Below are positions 1 through 5,963 of a DNA stretch of 10,715 nt, piece after piece. The translations under genes were made by a program, and so were the position numbers. This stretch comes from LSCE01 sp050485425 (GTDB lineage: Bacteria; Pseudomonadota; Gammaproteobacteria; Nitrococcales; Aquisalimonadaceae), in assembly GCA_050485425.1 (NCBI GenBank), contig JBJHBJ010000087.1, positions 1 through 10,715 on the forward strand. The letters are read 5' to 3'. The notes under the pieces were generated by a model. That model ran no database searches. It saw nothing but the letters and a program-made list of their open reading frames with translations, and was not told the DNA's origin. Position 1 is the first letter of the stretch; every line of letters begins with the position of its first letter.

Positions 1-344
1 TCGACCTGATCACCTCGTTCGATGCGGTCCACGACCAGAAGGACCCACAGCGCCTGATCCGCAGCCTGCATGATGCGCTGAAGCCCGGTGGTGTTTACCT
101 GATGCAGGACATTGGCGGTTCGGCGCGACTGGAGAACAACATGGATTTCCCCATGGCGACCCTGCTCTACGCCATCTCCTGCGCCCACTGCACGCCGGTC
201 TCACTGGGCCAGGGCGGCCTCGGCCTCGGCACGATGTGGGGCTGGGAAACCGCCGAGGCGATGCTGCAGGCGGCCGGGTTCACCCGGGTGGATCGCCACG
301 TGCTGCCCCACGACCCGATGAACGTCTGGTTCGTGGCTTTCTGA
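1..344 (+). CDS. class I SAM-dependent methyltransferase, C-terminal part (5' end outside window)
   Basis: The reading frame is open from base 3 to the TGA at 342-344, giving about 113 residues with no start of its own. It begins inside the Rossmann fold: a DLITSFDAVHD strand/motif (post-II), then LKPGGVYLMQD, the usual motif III region of class I methyltransferases. The rest (CAHCTPVSLGQGGLGLGTMWG, then AAGFTRV and HDPMNVWFVAF) resembles the C-terminus of the roughly 350-residue methyltransferases that carry an N-terminal winged helix, such as the Rv2258c type. That comparison is from memory of the family; the N-terminal domain and the SAM glycine loop lie outside the window. Substrate unknown. 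An internal ATG at 102 is not a credible start because the fold would be cut in half. The gene is followed at once by a strong hairpin (357-392). Confidence 0.85.
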   Translation, partial: DLITSFDAVHDQKDPQRLIRSLHDALKPGGVYLMQDIGGSARLENNMDFPMATLLYAISCAHCTPVSLGQGGLGLGTMWGWETAEAMLQAAGFTRVDRHVLPHDPMNVWFVAF

Positions 345-350
345 CCGTGC

Positions 351-2027
351 TCAGCGACCCGCTTTCCGGGAGCCGCCCCCCGGAAAGCGGGTTTGCTCGC
401 GCGATACCGGCTCGAGAGAATCCAGGAACCCCGCGATGTGCTGCAGCACCGGACCACTATCGATCCACCACCAGTGGTCCTGGCCGGGGAGCTCGGTAAG
501 GCGTGCATTCGGAATTCGGGCAGCCAGGTAGCGGCCGTGCTCCACGACCACCGCCCGCTCCTCGGTGCGGTGAAGGACGAGGGTCGGGCTCGCGATTTTC
601 GGCAACAACCCGCGAACATCCATCTTCTTCAGGGCCTGGAATACGCCCCGCACCGTGCCGGGGCTGGCAGCCAGACGCAAGGATGCCGCCCACCACGCGC
701 TGCGGGCGGGGCTGTCAGACCAGCTCGGCGCGAACAGCTCGATGAATGCAGGGCCTCCCCAGTCACTGATGAGCCGCTCCACCCGCGCATCGAAATCGTC
801 TCCGGCAAAGCCCCAGGGATAGTCGTCGGCGCGCATTGCCCGCGCCAGCGTGCCGTAGAGGATCAGCCCGGACACCCGCTCCGGATGCCATGCTGCGCAG
901 GCCAGCGCCGCCGGCCCACCCTCCGAGACCCCCAGCAGCACCGCCCGGGCAACTCCCTCCGCATCCAGTACCGCCTTCAGATCCCCCACCGTGTACTCGA
1001 CGGTCGGGGCATAGGCGACCCGGTCGGACAGTCCCATGCCGCGCTTGTCGAAGCAGATCACCCTTGCCATGCGCCCGAGTGCCTGCATGAAGGCAGCGAG
1101 TTCCGGCTGACTCCAGTAGACATCAAGATGGGAAACAAACCCCGGCATGACCACCAATGTCATCGGGCCGGCGCCGTAGGCACGGTAGGCGATGGAAATG
1201 TCGCCGCTGGAGACATACCTGACCGGAGCGGGAGGACTCTGGTCCGGCTCCACCGCCGGCAAACCGGGTTTCCCGTCCTCGATCGCCCTGATCAGGGCCA
1301 CGGTATCAGCCTGCGGAGCGGTATCCAGCTCGGATTCCAGATAACGCCGGCAGCGCTCGAACTGCTGCCGGGCGGCAGCCGGCTGCCCGGCTGCGTGATG
1401 GAGGCGCATCAGCATCTGGTGCGCGGGCTCATGCAGATGGTCCAGTTCCACCCAGCGCCTGGCATGGCGCACAGCGGAATCGTAGTCCTCCGCGGCCGCA
1501 TCAAGCCGCGCCAGTCGCTCCAGCACATGCCCCAGCGACTGCCGGAGGTCCTCTGCCAGGAAGAACTGCCATTCCTCGAAGGCCTCGCTGTCCGCAACCG
1601 CAAAGCCCGCGAGAAAATCATCGGCATAGAGTCCGGCGGCACACAGCAGGAGCTTCCGCTCATCCGGCCCTCCGGACGGCACCTCCCTGCTGCGCTCGAC
1701 GCTGTCCCGGTAGCGCCCGACATCCACGGCCCCGGCCATGTCCCGATGCAGGCCCACGGTGTCCGCACTGATCGCGAGCACACCGTCGCCCAGCGTCTTC
1801 TGCAAGCGGTAGAGAGTACGCCGCAATCGCGCCCGCCCCTCTCCCTCCGCGCTGTCCGGCCAGAGCAGCTCGGCGAGTGCATCGCGGCTGTGGAAACGGC
1901 CCGTTACGCCCAGGTAGGCAACCAGCGCCAGCGCCTTGCGCAGGCCGATATCCAGCACGCGCCCGTCGCGAACCACTCTCGGATAACCGAACAACGAGAT
2001 TTCAATCGGCACGTGGCCCTTTCCCAT
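351..2027 (-). CDS. SARP/BTAD-type transcriptional regulator fused to an alpha/beta hydrolase
   Basis: A 558-residue fusion. Residues 8-95 form an OmpR/SARP-like winged helix (ISLFGYPRVVRDG, then RDALAELLWPDS and RARLRRTLYRLQKTLG). Residues about 102-247 are a helical bacterial transcriptional activator domain (YADDFLAGF, then FERCRRYLESELDTAP). After a proline-rich linker (256-268), residues 270-540 form an alpha/beta hydrolase with the nucleophile elbow GVSEGG (Ser368), RGMGLSD after strand 4, and His518 in GQDHWWW. The usual acid Asp before VVP is Glu here (RTEERAVVV, 487-495). Similar hydrolase modules are fused to adenylate cyclases and regulators and may sense a small ester or amide ligand (inference). 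The ATG at 2027 has no clear Shine-Dalgarno site; a GTG at 2012 is preceded by GGAAAGGG and may be the true start. The last 13 or so residues are encoded by a terminator hairpin. The gene is divergent from 2149-3824 and probably controls it through the 11-bp repeats at 2034-2066. Confidence 0.88.
   Translation of the reverse strand: MGKGHVPIEISLFGYPRVVRDGRVLDIGLRKALALVAYLGVTGRFHSRDALAELLWPDSAEGEGRARLRRTLYRLQKTLGDGVLAISADTVGLHRDMAGAVDVGRYRDSVERSREVPSGGPDERKLLLCAAGLYADDFLAGFAVADSEAFEEWQFFLAEDLRQSLGHVLERLARLDAAAEDYDSAVRHARRWVELDHLHEPAHQMLMRLHHAAGQPAAARQQFERCRRYLESELDTAPQADTVALIRAIEDGKPGLPAVEPDQSPPAPVRYVSSGDISIAYRAYGAGPMTLVVMPGFVSHLDVYWSQPELAAFMQALGRMARVICFDKRGMGLSDRVAYAPTVEYTVGDLKAVLDAEGVARAVLLGVSEGGPAALACAAWHPERVSGLILYGTLARAMRADDYPWGFAGDDFDARVERLISDWGGPAFIELFAPSWSDSPARSAWWAASLRLAASPGTVRGVFQALKKMDVRGLLPKIASPTLVLHRTEERAVVVEHGRYLAARIPNARLTELPGQDHWWWIDSGPVLQHIAGFLDSLEPVSREQTRFPGGGSRKAGR
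357..394 (+). terminator. strong hairpin, probable rho-independent terminator overlapping a convergent coding region
   Basis: A perfect 14-bp inverted repeat, ACCCGCTTTCCGGG (357-370) and CCCGGAAAGCGGGT (379-392), with an 8-base loop. The + strand copy ends in a short TTT (392-394), so the T tract is weak. It starts 13 bases after the methyltransferase stop codon. It also lies within the last codons of the convergent regulator gene, whose stop is at 351-353, so the same DNA serves as terminator and as the C-terminal tail of that protein. Confidence 0.75.
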
Positions 2028-2033
2028 ATCGCG

Positions 2034-2066
2034 CCAGGGGACGTCCAGGGGACGTCCAGGGGACGC
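2034..2066. promoter_or_regulatory. three tandem 11-bp direct repeats, probable SARP-type operator
   Basis: CCAGGGGACGT at 2034-2044 and 2045-2055, then CCAGGGGACGC at 2056-2066: three head-to-tail copies, differing only in the final base, with an exact 11-bp period (one helical turn). SARP regulators are known to bind heptamer direct repeats spaced at 11 bp that overlap the -35 region of the target promoter. The repeats sit between a SARP/BTAD-type regulator gene and its divergent neighbour. A weak -10-like TCTAGT at 2073-2078 lies 8 bp beyond AGGGGAC of the last copy, and no good -35 hexamer is present, as expected for an activator-dependent promoter. The repeats begin only 7 bases from the ATG at 2027, so autoregulation is also possible. 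Binding is inferred. Confidence 0.72.
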
Positions 2067-2148
2067 CGATCATCTAGTTTTGCGCAGAACGCGGCAGAGA
2101 GCCACGTCCGTCCGACCCAAGAACCACGCAAACCGAGAAAGCACAGCC

Positions 2149-2919
2149 ATGAAAAAGATGTTCATTCTGATCTACGCGGGCATCGCCTACCTGCTGGCAA
2201 TGGTCAATATTGCCTACATCGTTGCCTTTCTTGCCGATTTCGGCGCCCCCAAAACCATCAACAGCGGTGCGTTCGGCGGCGACGTCTGGCAGGCGGTGGG
2301 GATCAATGCCCTGCTGGTGCTGGGCTTCGGCCTGCACCACTCGATCACCGCGCGCACCGCCTTCAAGCGCTGGTGGACGCGGTTCGTGCCCGCACACCTG
2401 GAGCGGGCAACTTACCTGTACATGACGGCTGCGATGACGGCCCTGCTGGTGATGCTCTGGCAGCCGATTCCGATCACGCTCTGGCGCGTCGAGGCCACGT
2501 GGGCGATCGCCTCCATCGTCACCCTGTACCTGGCCATCTGGATGGTGATGTTCGCCGCCACCTTCCATTTCGGCCATTTCAGCTTTTTCGGGCTTGCCCA
2601 GGCCTGGCAGCGGGTCCGCGAACGGCAGGTGACAGGGACGACGTTCTCCGCCAACTATCTCTACGCCATCATGCGTCACCCGATCAGCTGCGGGTGGATG
2701 GTCGCGCCCTGGGTCACCCCGCACATGACTGTCGGCCAGCTCGTGTTCGCCCTGAGCGCCACCGCATACGTACTCGTTGCCACCTGGTTCGAGGAAGCCG
2801 ACCTGATCGAGGAATTCGGCGACCGCTATCTGCTCTACCGGCAGCATGTGCCCGCATTTCTCCCGCGCCTGGGCGGAAACCGCGCGGACAGGACGGAGGA
2901 CGTCAGTCAGCAGCTCTGA
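2149..2919 (+). CDS. MddA/NnrU-like integral membrane methyltransferase (methanethiol S-methyltransferase family)
   Basis: 256 residues with about six hydrophobic segments (roughly 4-29, 47-65, 88-105, 118-138, 183-192 and 196-213). Features shared with the MddA/isoprenylcysteine-methyltransferase-like family are HHSITARTAFKRWWTRFVP (63-81), ERATY, LWQPIP, YAIMRHPISCGW (172-183) and the C-terminal EEADLIEEFGDRYLLYRQHVP (215-235), including the HP and paired Glu residues. MddA methylates methanethiol to dimethyl sulfide using SAM, so an S-methyl or thiol substrate is plausible but not proven. The ATG at 2149 is preferred over the TTG at 2080, which would add a charged, non-homologous tail and start inside the promoter region. 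It is the first gene of a two-gene operon with the hydrolase at 2991, downstream of the 11-bp repeats. Confidence 0.8.
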   Translation: MKKMFILIYAGIAYLLAMVNIAYIVAFLADFGAPKTINSGAFGGDVWQAVGINALLVLGFGLHHSITARTAFKRWWTRFVPAHLERATYLYMTAAMTALLVMLWQPIPITLWRVEATWAIASIVTLYLAIWMVMFAATFHFGHFSFFGLAQAWQRVRERQVTGTTFSANYLYAIMRHPISCGWMVAPWVTPHMTVGQLVFALSATAYVLVATWFEEADLIEEFGDRYLLYRQHVPAFLPRLGGNRADRTEDVSQQL

Positions 2920-2938
2920 TCCTCCCCGGCATCCATCG

Positions 2939-2963
2939 GCGGCGTGCCCGGCAGGCACGCCGC
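2939..2963 (+). repeat. perfect 10-bp intercistronic hairpin
   Basis: GCGGCGTGCC (2939-2948) and GGCACGCCGC (2954-2963) form a perfect stem with loop CGGCA in the 71-base gap between the MddA-like gene and the hydrolase. No T tract follows, so it is more likely an mRNA-stability or processing hairpin, or a partial attenuator, than a full terminator. Confidence 0.65.
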
Positions 2964-2990
2964 ACCAAGCAACGCATTCAGGAGTCAGCC

Positions 2991-3824
2991 ATGAACCGGA
3001 ACACGCTGTATTTCCTCGACGAACACCCCGCTGCGGGAGCACCCACGGACCGCACCATCCTGCTTATCCACGGGAGCGCAAGTTCCAGTCGCCAGTGGAC
3101 TGCCTTTCTGGCAACCCGCCAGCCTGACGAACGCGTCATTGCCCCGGACCTGCCGGGGTATGGCAGAAGCCCATTCGACACAGGCCTGACCGTTCAGGAA
3201 CAGGACCTGTCGGCCCTGACCAGCCTGATCGAACAAATGCACGGGAAGCGAACCGTGGATCTCGTCGGCCATTCCTACGGCGGTGCGCTGGCCCTGGATT
3301 TCGCGGCCAGCCATCAGGACCGGCTTCGCTCGCTGACGCTGATCGAGCCCGCTGCATTCAATATACTGCGCGCAAGCGGCGACCCCGCCTGGAAGGACAT
3401 CGAAAACCTCTCGCGCGAACACATACGGCTGGTCGACGCCGGTGCGCCGGAGGCGGCGGCCGAGTTGTTCATGCACTACTGGATCGGTGAAACCGCATGG
3501 AACGCGATCACCGGTCCGAGACGGGAAACAGTCATCGGCCTGATGCCGAGAGTGGCCGCCGAGTGGCGGTGGATGTGGCAGAACGACACGTCTCCGGGCC
3601 GACTCCTCACGCTCGAGGTACCAACCCGGCTCATCGTCGGAACGGAAACCACGGCTGCAGCCAGGCGTACACTCGAGGTTGTCTCGGCGCTGTTGCCGAT
3701 GTCCAGCGTCTCCCGCATCCAGGGCGCGGGACACCTCTCGCCATTGACCCATGCCGATACGGTGAACGCCACGATCCGGGATTTCATCCGTCACGCCGCA
3801 GACTCGCCGCTGGACGTGGCATAG
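2991..3824 (+). CDS. alpha/beta hydrolase, free-standing
   Basis: 277 residues, a single alpha/beta hydrolase domain. Visible elements: oxyanion-hole HGS in LLIHGSASSSRQW (H27-G28), DLPGYGRS (53-60), nucleophile elbow GHSYGG with Ser95, and catalytic His248 in GAGHLSPLTH. At the usual acid position the protein reads VGTETTAA (217-224), so Glu219 rather than Asp may complete the triad. There is no signal peptide, so it is probably cytoplasmic. An AGGAG at 2980-2984 sits 6 bases before the ATG. It is the second gene after the MddA-like methyltransferase and probably co-transcribed. A role in freeing or removing a thiol, ester or thioester substrate for the methyltransferase is possible but unsupported beyond linkage. 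It is also a relative of the hydrolase half of the divergent regulator. Confidence 0.85.
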   Translation: MNRNTLYFLDEHPAAGAPTDRTILLIHGSASSSRQWTAFLATRQPDERVIAPDLPGYGRSPFDTGLTVQEQDLSALTSLIEQMHGKRTVDLVGHSYGGALALDFAASHQDRLRSLTLIEPAAFNILRASGDPAWKDIENLSREHIRLVDAGAPEAAAELFMHYWIGETAWNAITGPRRETVIGLMPRVAAEWRWMWQNDTSPGRLLTLEVPTRLIVGTETTAAARRTLEVVSALLPMSSVSRIQGAGHLSPLTHADTVNATIRDFIRHAADSPLDVA

Positions 3825-3825
3825 C

Positions 3826-3859
3826 CGGCGGAAGCGACCGGGCCCCGCTGCTTCCGCCG
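3826..3859 (+). terminator. terminator-like hairpin after the alpha/beta hydrolase
   Basis: CGGCGGAAGC (3826-3835) and GCTTCCGCCG (3850-3859) form a perfect 10-bp stem around a 14-base loop, starting two bases after the hydrolase stop codon. Only TT follows, so a classical T tract is lacking. Position and strength still suggest the 3' end of the + strand operon. Confidence 0.6.
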
Positions 3860-3895
3860 TTCCCGGACACGGATTCCGCGCGCAATGCCGCAACA

Positions 3896-3927
3896 CGCAT
3901 GACCGGTGCAGACGCGCCGGTCATGCG
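3896..3927 (-). terminator. hairpin overlapping the stop codon of the MBL-fold gene
   Basis: CGCATGACCGG (3896-3906) and CCGGTCATGCG (3917-3927) form a perfect 11-bp stem with a 10-base loop. The TGA of the minus-strand gene (3921-3923) lies in one arm. Together with the hairpin at 3826-3859 it forms a back-to-back pair between convergent transcription units. No clear T tract is seen on the minus strand. Confidence 0.55.
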
Positions 3928-4562
3928 GCGTTCAACAACCGCTCCAGCGCCGTGTCCACCCGGGCCCGCCAGTCCTCGGGAGATATTTCCTCAAACCCCG
4001 TTCCGGTCGGGCAGGCGCTCGAGATAACCACGTCCGGCCGCAGTTCCCGCAACACCTCCAGGCTGGCGGCAAGCGGCTCCCTCTCGCTGTAGCCGGTTAT
4101 CATCCCGGCCTGCCAGCCGCCATCGTCGCTGAGGAACAGCGTGTCGCCGGTGAACAGATAGCGTTTGCCATGCGGGGAATCCACCAGGAAGCAGACGCTT
4201 CCGGGGGAATGCCCCGGCGTCGGGATCACCTCGACATTGCCGAGCAGGGTCTCGCGCTTGTCGAACAGCACGTCCGGGCGACGGATGCGGGCGAATTTCT
4301 CCTGTTCGTTCACGTGTCCACCCAGTCGGGCGTCGAAGCGCTCGCCGATCACGTTGAGTGTCTCGCCAAGCTCGTCCTGGTGACTGAGGAACTGATACGC
4401 CACCCCTCCCCGGTCCGCCATGGCATCGATTTCGTGGTGATGGCCGGTGTTGTAGAAGAGCACGTTGCCTTCATCCCGCGTCAGCAGATAGGCCCGGGTG
4501 ATCAGCCCCGGAAAGGGGTATTCGGGTTCGGTTTCCCAGAGATCCGGCTGAACCTGTTTCAT
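3921..4562 (-). CDS. MBL-fold metallo-hydrolase-like protein with degenerate metal motif
   Basis: 213 residues with the strand/loop order of the metallo-beta-lactamase fold. The usual HxHxDH motif is reduced to SHQDELG (60-66, His61 and Asp63). Later ligand motifs remain: GGHV (His83), PTPGHSPGSVCFLV (His118) and FTGDTLF (Asp140). The final His-containing loop reads SSACPTG instead of GHG. Related MBL proteins with SHxDE/SSA motifs exist from memory, so this is probably a natural subfamily rather than a decayed gene, but metal binding and activity are uncertain. The start is firm: AAGGAGG (complement of 4568-4574) lies just upstream of the ATG at 4562. It is the last gene of the minus-strand run and has its own MerR/SoxR-like promoter at 4599-4629. 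Confidence 0.82.
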   Translation of the reverse strand: MKQVQPDLWETEPEYPFPGLITRAYLLTRDEGNVLFYNTGHHHEIDAMADRGGVAYQFLSHQDELGETLNVIGERFDARLGGHVNEQEKFARIRRPDVLFDKRETLLGNVEVIPTPGHSPGSVCFLVDSPHGKRYLFTGDTLFLSDDGGWQAGMITGYSEREPLAASLEVLRELRPDVVISSACPTGTGFEEISPEDWRARVDTALERLLNAA

Positions 4563-4598
4563 GGTTTCCTCCTTGCCAATTCGAAAGCCTCGGAGACA

Positions 4599-4629
4599 AC
4601 CCTAGAACCTCAAGTAATATTGAGGTCAA
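4599..4629 (-). promoter_or_regulatory. MerR/SoxR-type promoter with 20-bp dyad and 19-bp spacer
   Basis: On the minus strand: -35 TTGACC (4629-4624), then a 19-bp spacer, then a weak -10 TAGGGT (4604-4599). The spacer overlaps the perfect dyad ACCTCAAGTAATATTGAGGT (4607-4626; 7-bp arms, 6-bp centre). A dyad in an overlong 19-bp spacer is the hallmark of MerR-family activated promoters, and CCTCAAGT...TGAGG is very close to the SoxR box (CCTCAAGTTAACTTGAGG, recalled). The regulator is not encoded in this window. It should drive the MBL gene at 4562. Confidence 0.75.
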
Positions 4630-4642
4630 GCATAGGCAACGG

Positions 4643-5257
4643 TCAGGTTCTGGTGAACAGGTAGACGCCCACACCGATCATCGCGCCTCCGGCCGCCACA
4701 TTGATTCCGCGCCCGAGGCGGTGGCCGATCAGTCTGCCTGCCCGGTGCGCCAGATAGGCATAGACGAGCTTCACGCTGCCCACCGAAAGGACGGTAATTC
4801 CCGCAATCACCGCGATGTCCAGCGCCTTGGCGGAGGCCAGGTCGACGAACACCGGCAGGAAACCGAGGTAGAAGAAAATGGCTTTCTGATCCGCCAGCGT
4901 TATCAGCAGACCGGTCAGGAAGCTCGCCCCGAGGGAAGACGTGCGCCCGGGCCGGGCCCCCGCGTCCGGCGCCGGACGCGCGCGCAGTAGCCTGAACCCG
5001 AACCAGACCAGGTAGGCGCCACCCACGTACTTGACCAGTGAAAACCAGTCGCCCATTGCGGTGGCGAGGACTGACAGCCCCAGCAGCGCGATCAGCAGAA
5101 AGACAAGGTCGCCCAGCACGATGCCGGCAGTGGCCGCTGCACCATGGCCAAAACCGCCCGCAGCCGAACGGGCGGTCACTGCCAGCACGCTGACACTGGG
5201 AACGCTTGCCAGCACCACCATGGCGGCGGCCAGGGCGGCCATCGGGCCAGGCGTCAT
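4643..5257 (-). CDS. LysE/RhtB-family membrane exporter
   Basis: 204 residues, about six membrane segments, normal length for the family. Visible family features are GIVLGDLVFLLIALLGLS (45-62), KYVGGAYLVWFGFRLLRARP (76-95) and GLLITLADQKAIFFYLGFLPVF (116-137, matching the NPKA-FFxAFLPQF region). The usual N-terminal TPGP motif at the end of helix 1 reads SVPS (18-21), though an extra TPGP occurs at residues 2-5. Members export amino acids and related small molecules; the substrate here is unknown. The open frame extends upstream to 5389 but that part is antisense-like Gly/Arg-rich sequence. ATG 5257 gives the right length. A TTG at 5275 whose last two bases overlap the stop of the upstream PaiB gene is an alternative; either way translation is probably coupled, since no clear Shine-Dalgarno site is seen. 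Confidence 0.85.
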   Translation of the reverse strand: MTPGPMAALAAAMVVLASVPSVSVLAVTARSAAGGFGHGAAATAGIVLGDLVFLLIALLGLSVLATAMGDWFSLVKYVGGAYLVWFGFRLLRARPAPDAGARPGRTSSLGASFLTGLLITLADQKAIFFYLGFLPVFVDLASAKALDIAVIAGITVLSVGSVKLVYAYLAHRAGRLIGHRLGRGINVAAGGAMIGVGVYLFTRT

Positions 5258-5271
5258 CGTGAAGAGACTGT

Positions 5272-5904
5272 TCAACGCGATTCCCTCATCAAGTCCACCA
5301 TGCCCGAGGCCTGGTCCGTCCGCTCCCCTTCCAGGCCGGCCGCCACGCCTGCCTGGTCCGCAGCGGACCGGTTCTGGCCCAGTTTCCACTTGCCCTCCAG
5401 CCGGTCGATCTGGATCTCGATGCCGACGATGGCTTTCAGCATCTTCTCGATGTAGTCCGCCGGCGCGTCCGACACCTGCCAGGGGGTGGACCGGCCGGAT
5501 TCGTGCCGGTTGGTCAGTTGCTCCACCAGCCGACGCAGCCAGACCGGATCATCCACCGGCCGGACCGTTCCGCGGGCGTGCACCACGGCATAGTTCCAGG
5601 TGGGAACAACCTTGCCGGTTTCCTGTTTGCTTCGATACCACCCCGGGGTGATATAGGCCTGCGGCCCCTGGAAGATGACCAGTGCGCGAGCACCTTCGTC
5701 GAGTTGCTTCCAGACGGGGTTCGCCCGGGCCACGTGGCCCCGCAGCGTGCCGTAATGCGAGGGGCCGCTGTCCAGCAGCAACGGCAGGTGGTTCGCTTCC
5801 GGCCCCTCCGGTCCGGTTGTGACAACGGTGGCGAACGGATAGGCGCGCATCAACGCGTGCAACCTTTCCGTTCGCGATTCCTCGAAATGCCCGGGCAAGT
5901 ACAT
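5272..5904 (-). CDS. FMN-binding negative transcriptional regulator, PaiB family
   Basis: 210 residues, the normal PaiB length, starting with the family's typical MYLPGHFEE. Conserved blocks are ANHLPLLLD (37-45), GHVARANP (56-63), VIFQGPQAYITPGWY (76-90), VPTWNYAVVHARG (100-112) and the C-terminal GIEIQIDRLEGKWKLGQNR (161-179). These proteins have a split-barrel FMN-binding fold; PaiB of Bacillus was described as a negative regulator of protease and sporulation genes, but enzymatic or flavin-sensor roles are equally possible in proteobacteria. AGGAGG lies just upstream of ATG 5904, which rules out the longer frame to 5967. It lies between the membrane protein (stop 5964, 59-base gap) and the LysE gene (14-base gap). 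Confidence 0.88.
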   Translation of the reverse strand: MYLPGHFEESRTERLHALMRAYPFATVVTTGPEGPEANHLPLLLDSGPSHYGTLRGHVARANPVWKQLDEGARALVIFQGPQAYITPGWYRSKQETGKVVPTWNYAVVHARGTVRPVDDPVWLRRLVEQLTNRHESGRSTPWQVSDAPADYIEKMLKAIVGIEIQIDRLEGKWKLGQNRSAADQAGVAAGLEGERTDQASGMVDLMRESR

Positions 5905-5963
5905 GGCGCGCCTCCTGATGGATTCCGTAGTGTCCGATCCGGCGGCGGGGCGTGCAACTCCCG

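Noticed and set aside
2080..2148. TTG start at 2080 for the MddA-like protein
   Set aside because: It would place a charged 23-residue tail before the first membrane helix and start at the proposed promoter -10; ATG 2149 matches the family's N-terminus.
2074..3042. A 322-codon minus-strand open frame
   Set aside because: It is antisense to the MddA-like gene, whose + strand protein has clear membrane segments and family motifs. Composition is typical of a GC-rich shadow frame.
393..3824. A very long + strand open frame running through 1143 codons
   Set aside because: Only its last part (from 2991) is a real gene. The rest is antisense to the fused regulator and out of frame with the MddA-like gene, has Arg/Pro/His-rich low-quality protein, and no domain is recognisable.
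3906..4664. A 252-codon + strand open frame
   Set aside because: It is antisense to the MBL-fold gene, which has a strong ribosome site and clear motifs.
5258..5389. Extended start of the LysE gene at 5389
   Set aside because: It would add 44 Gly/Arg/Pro-rich residues overlapping the PaiB coding region; exporters of this family start just before the first helix, as from ATG 5257.
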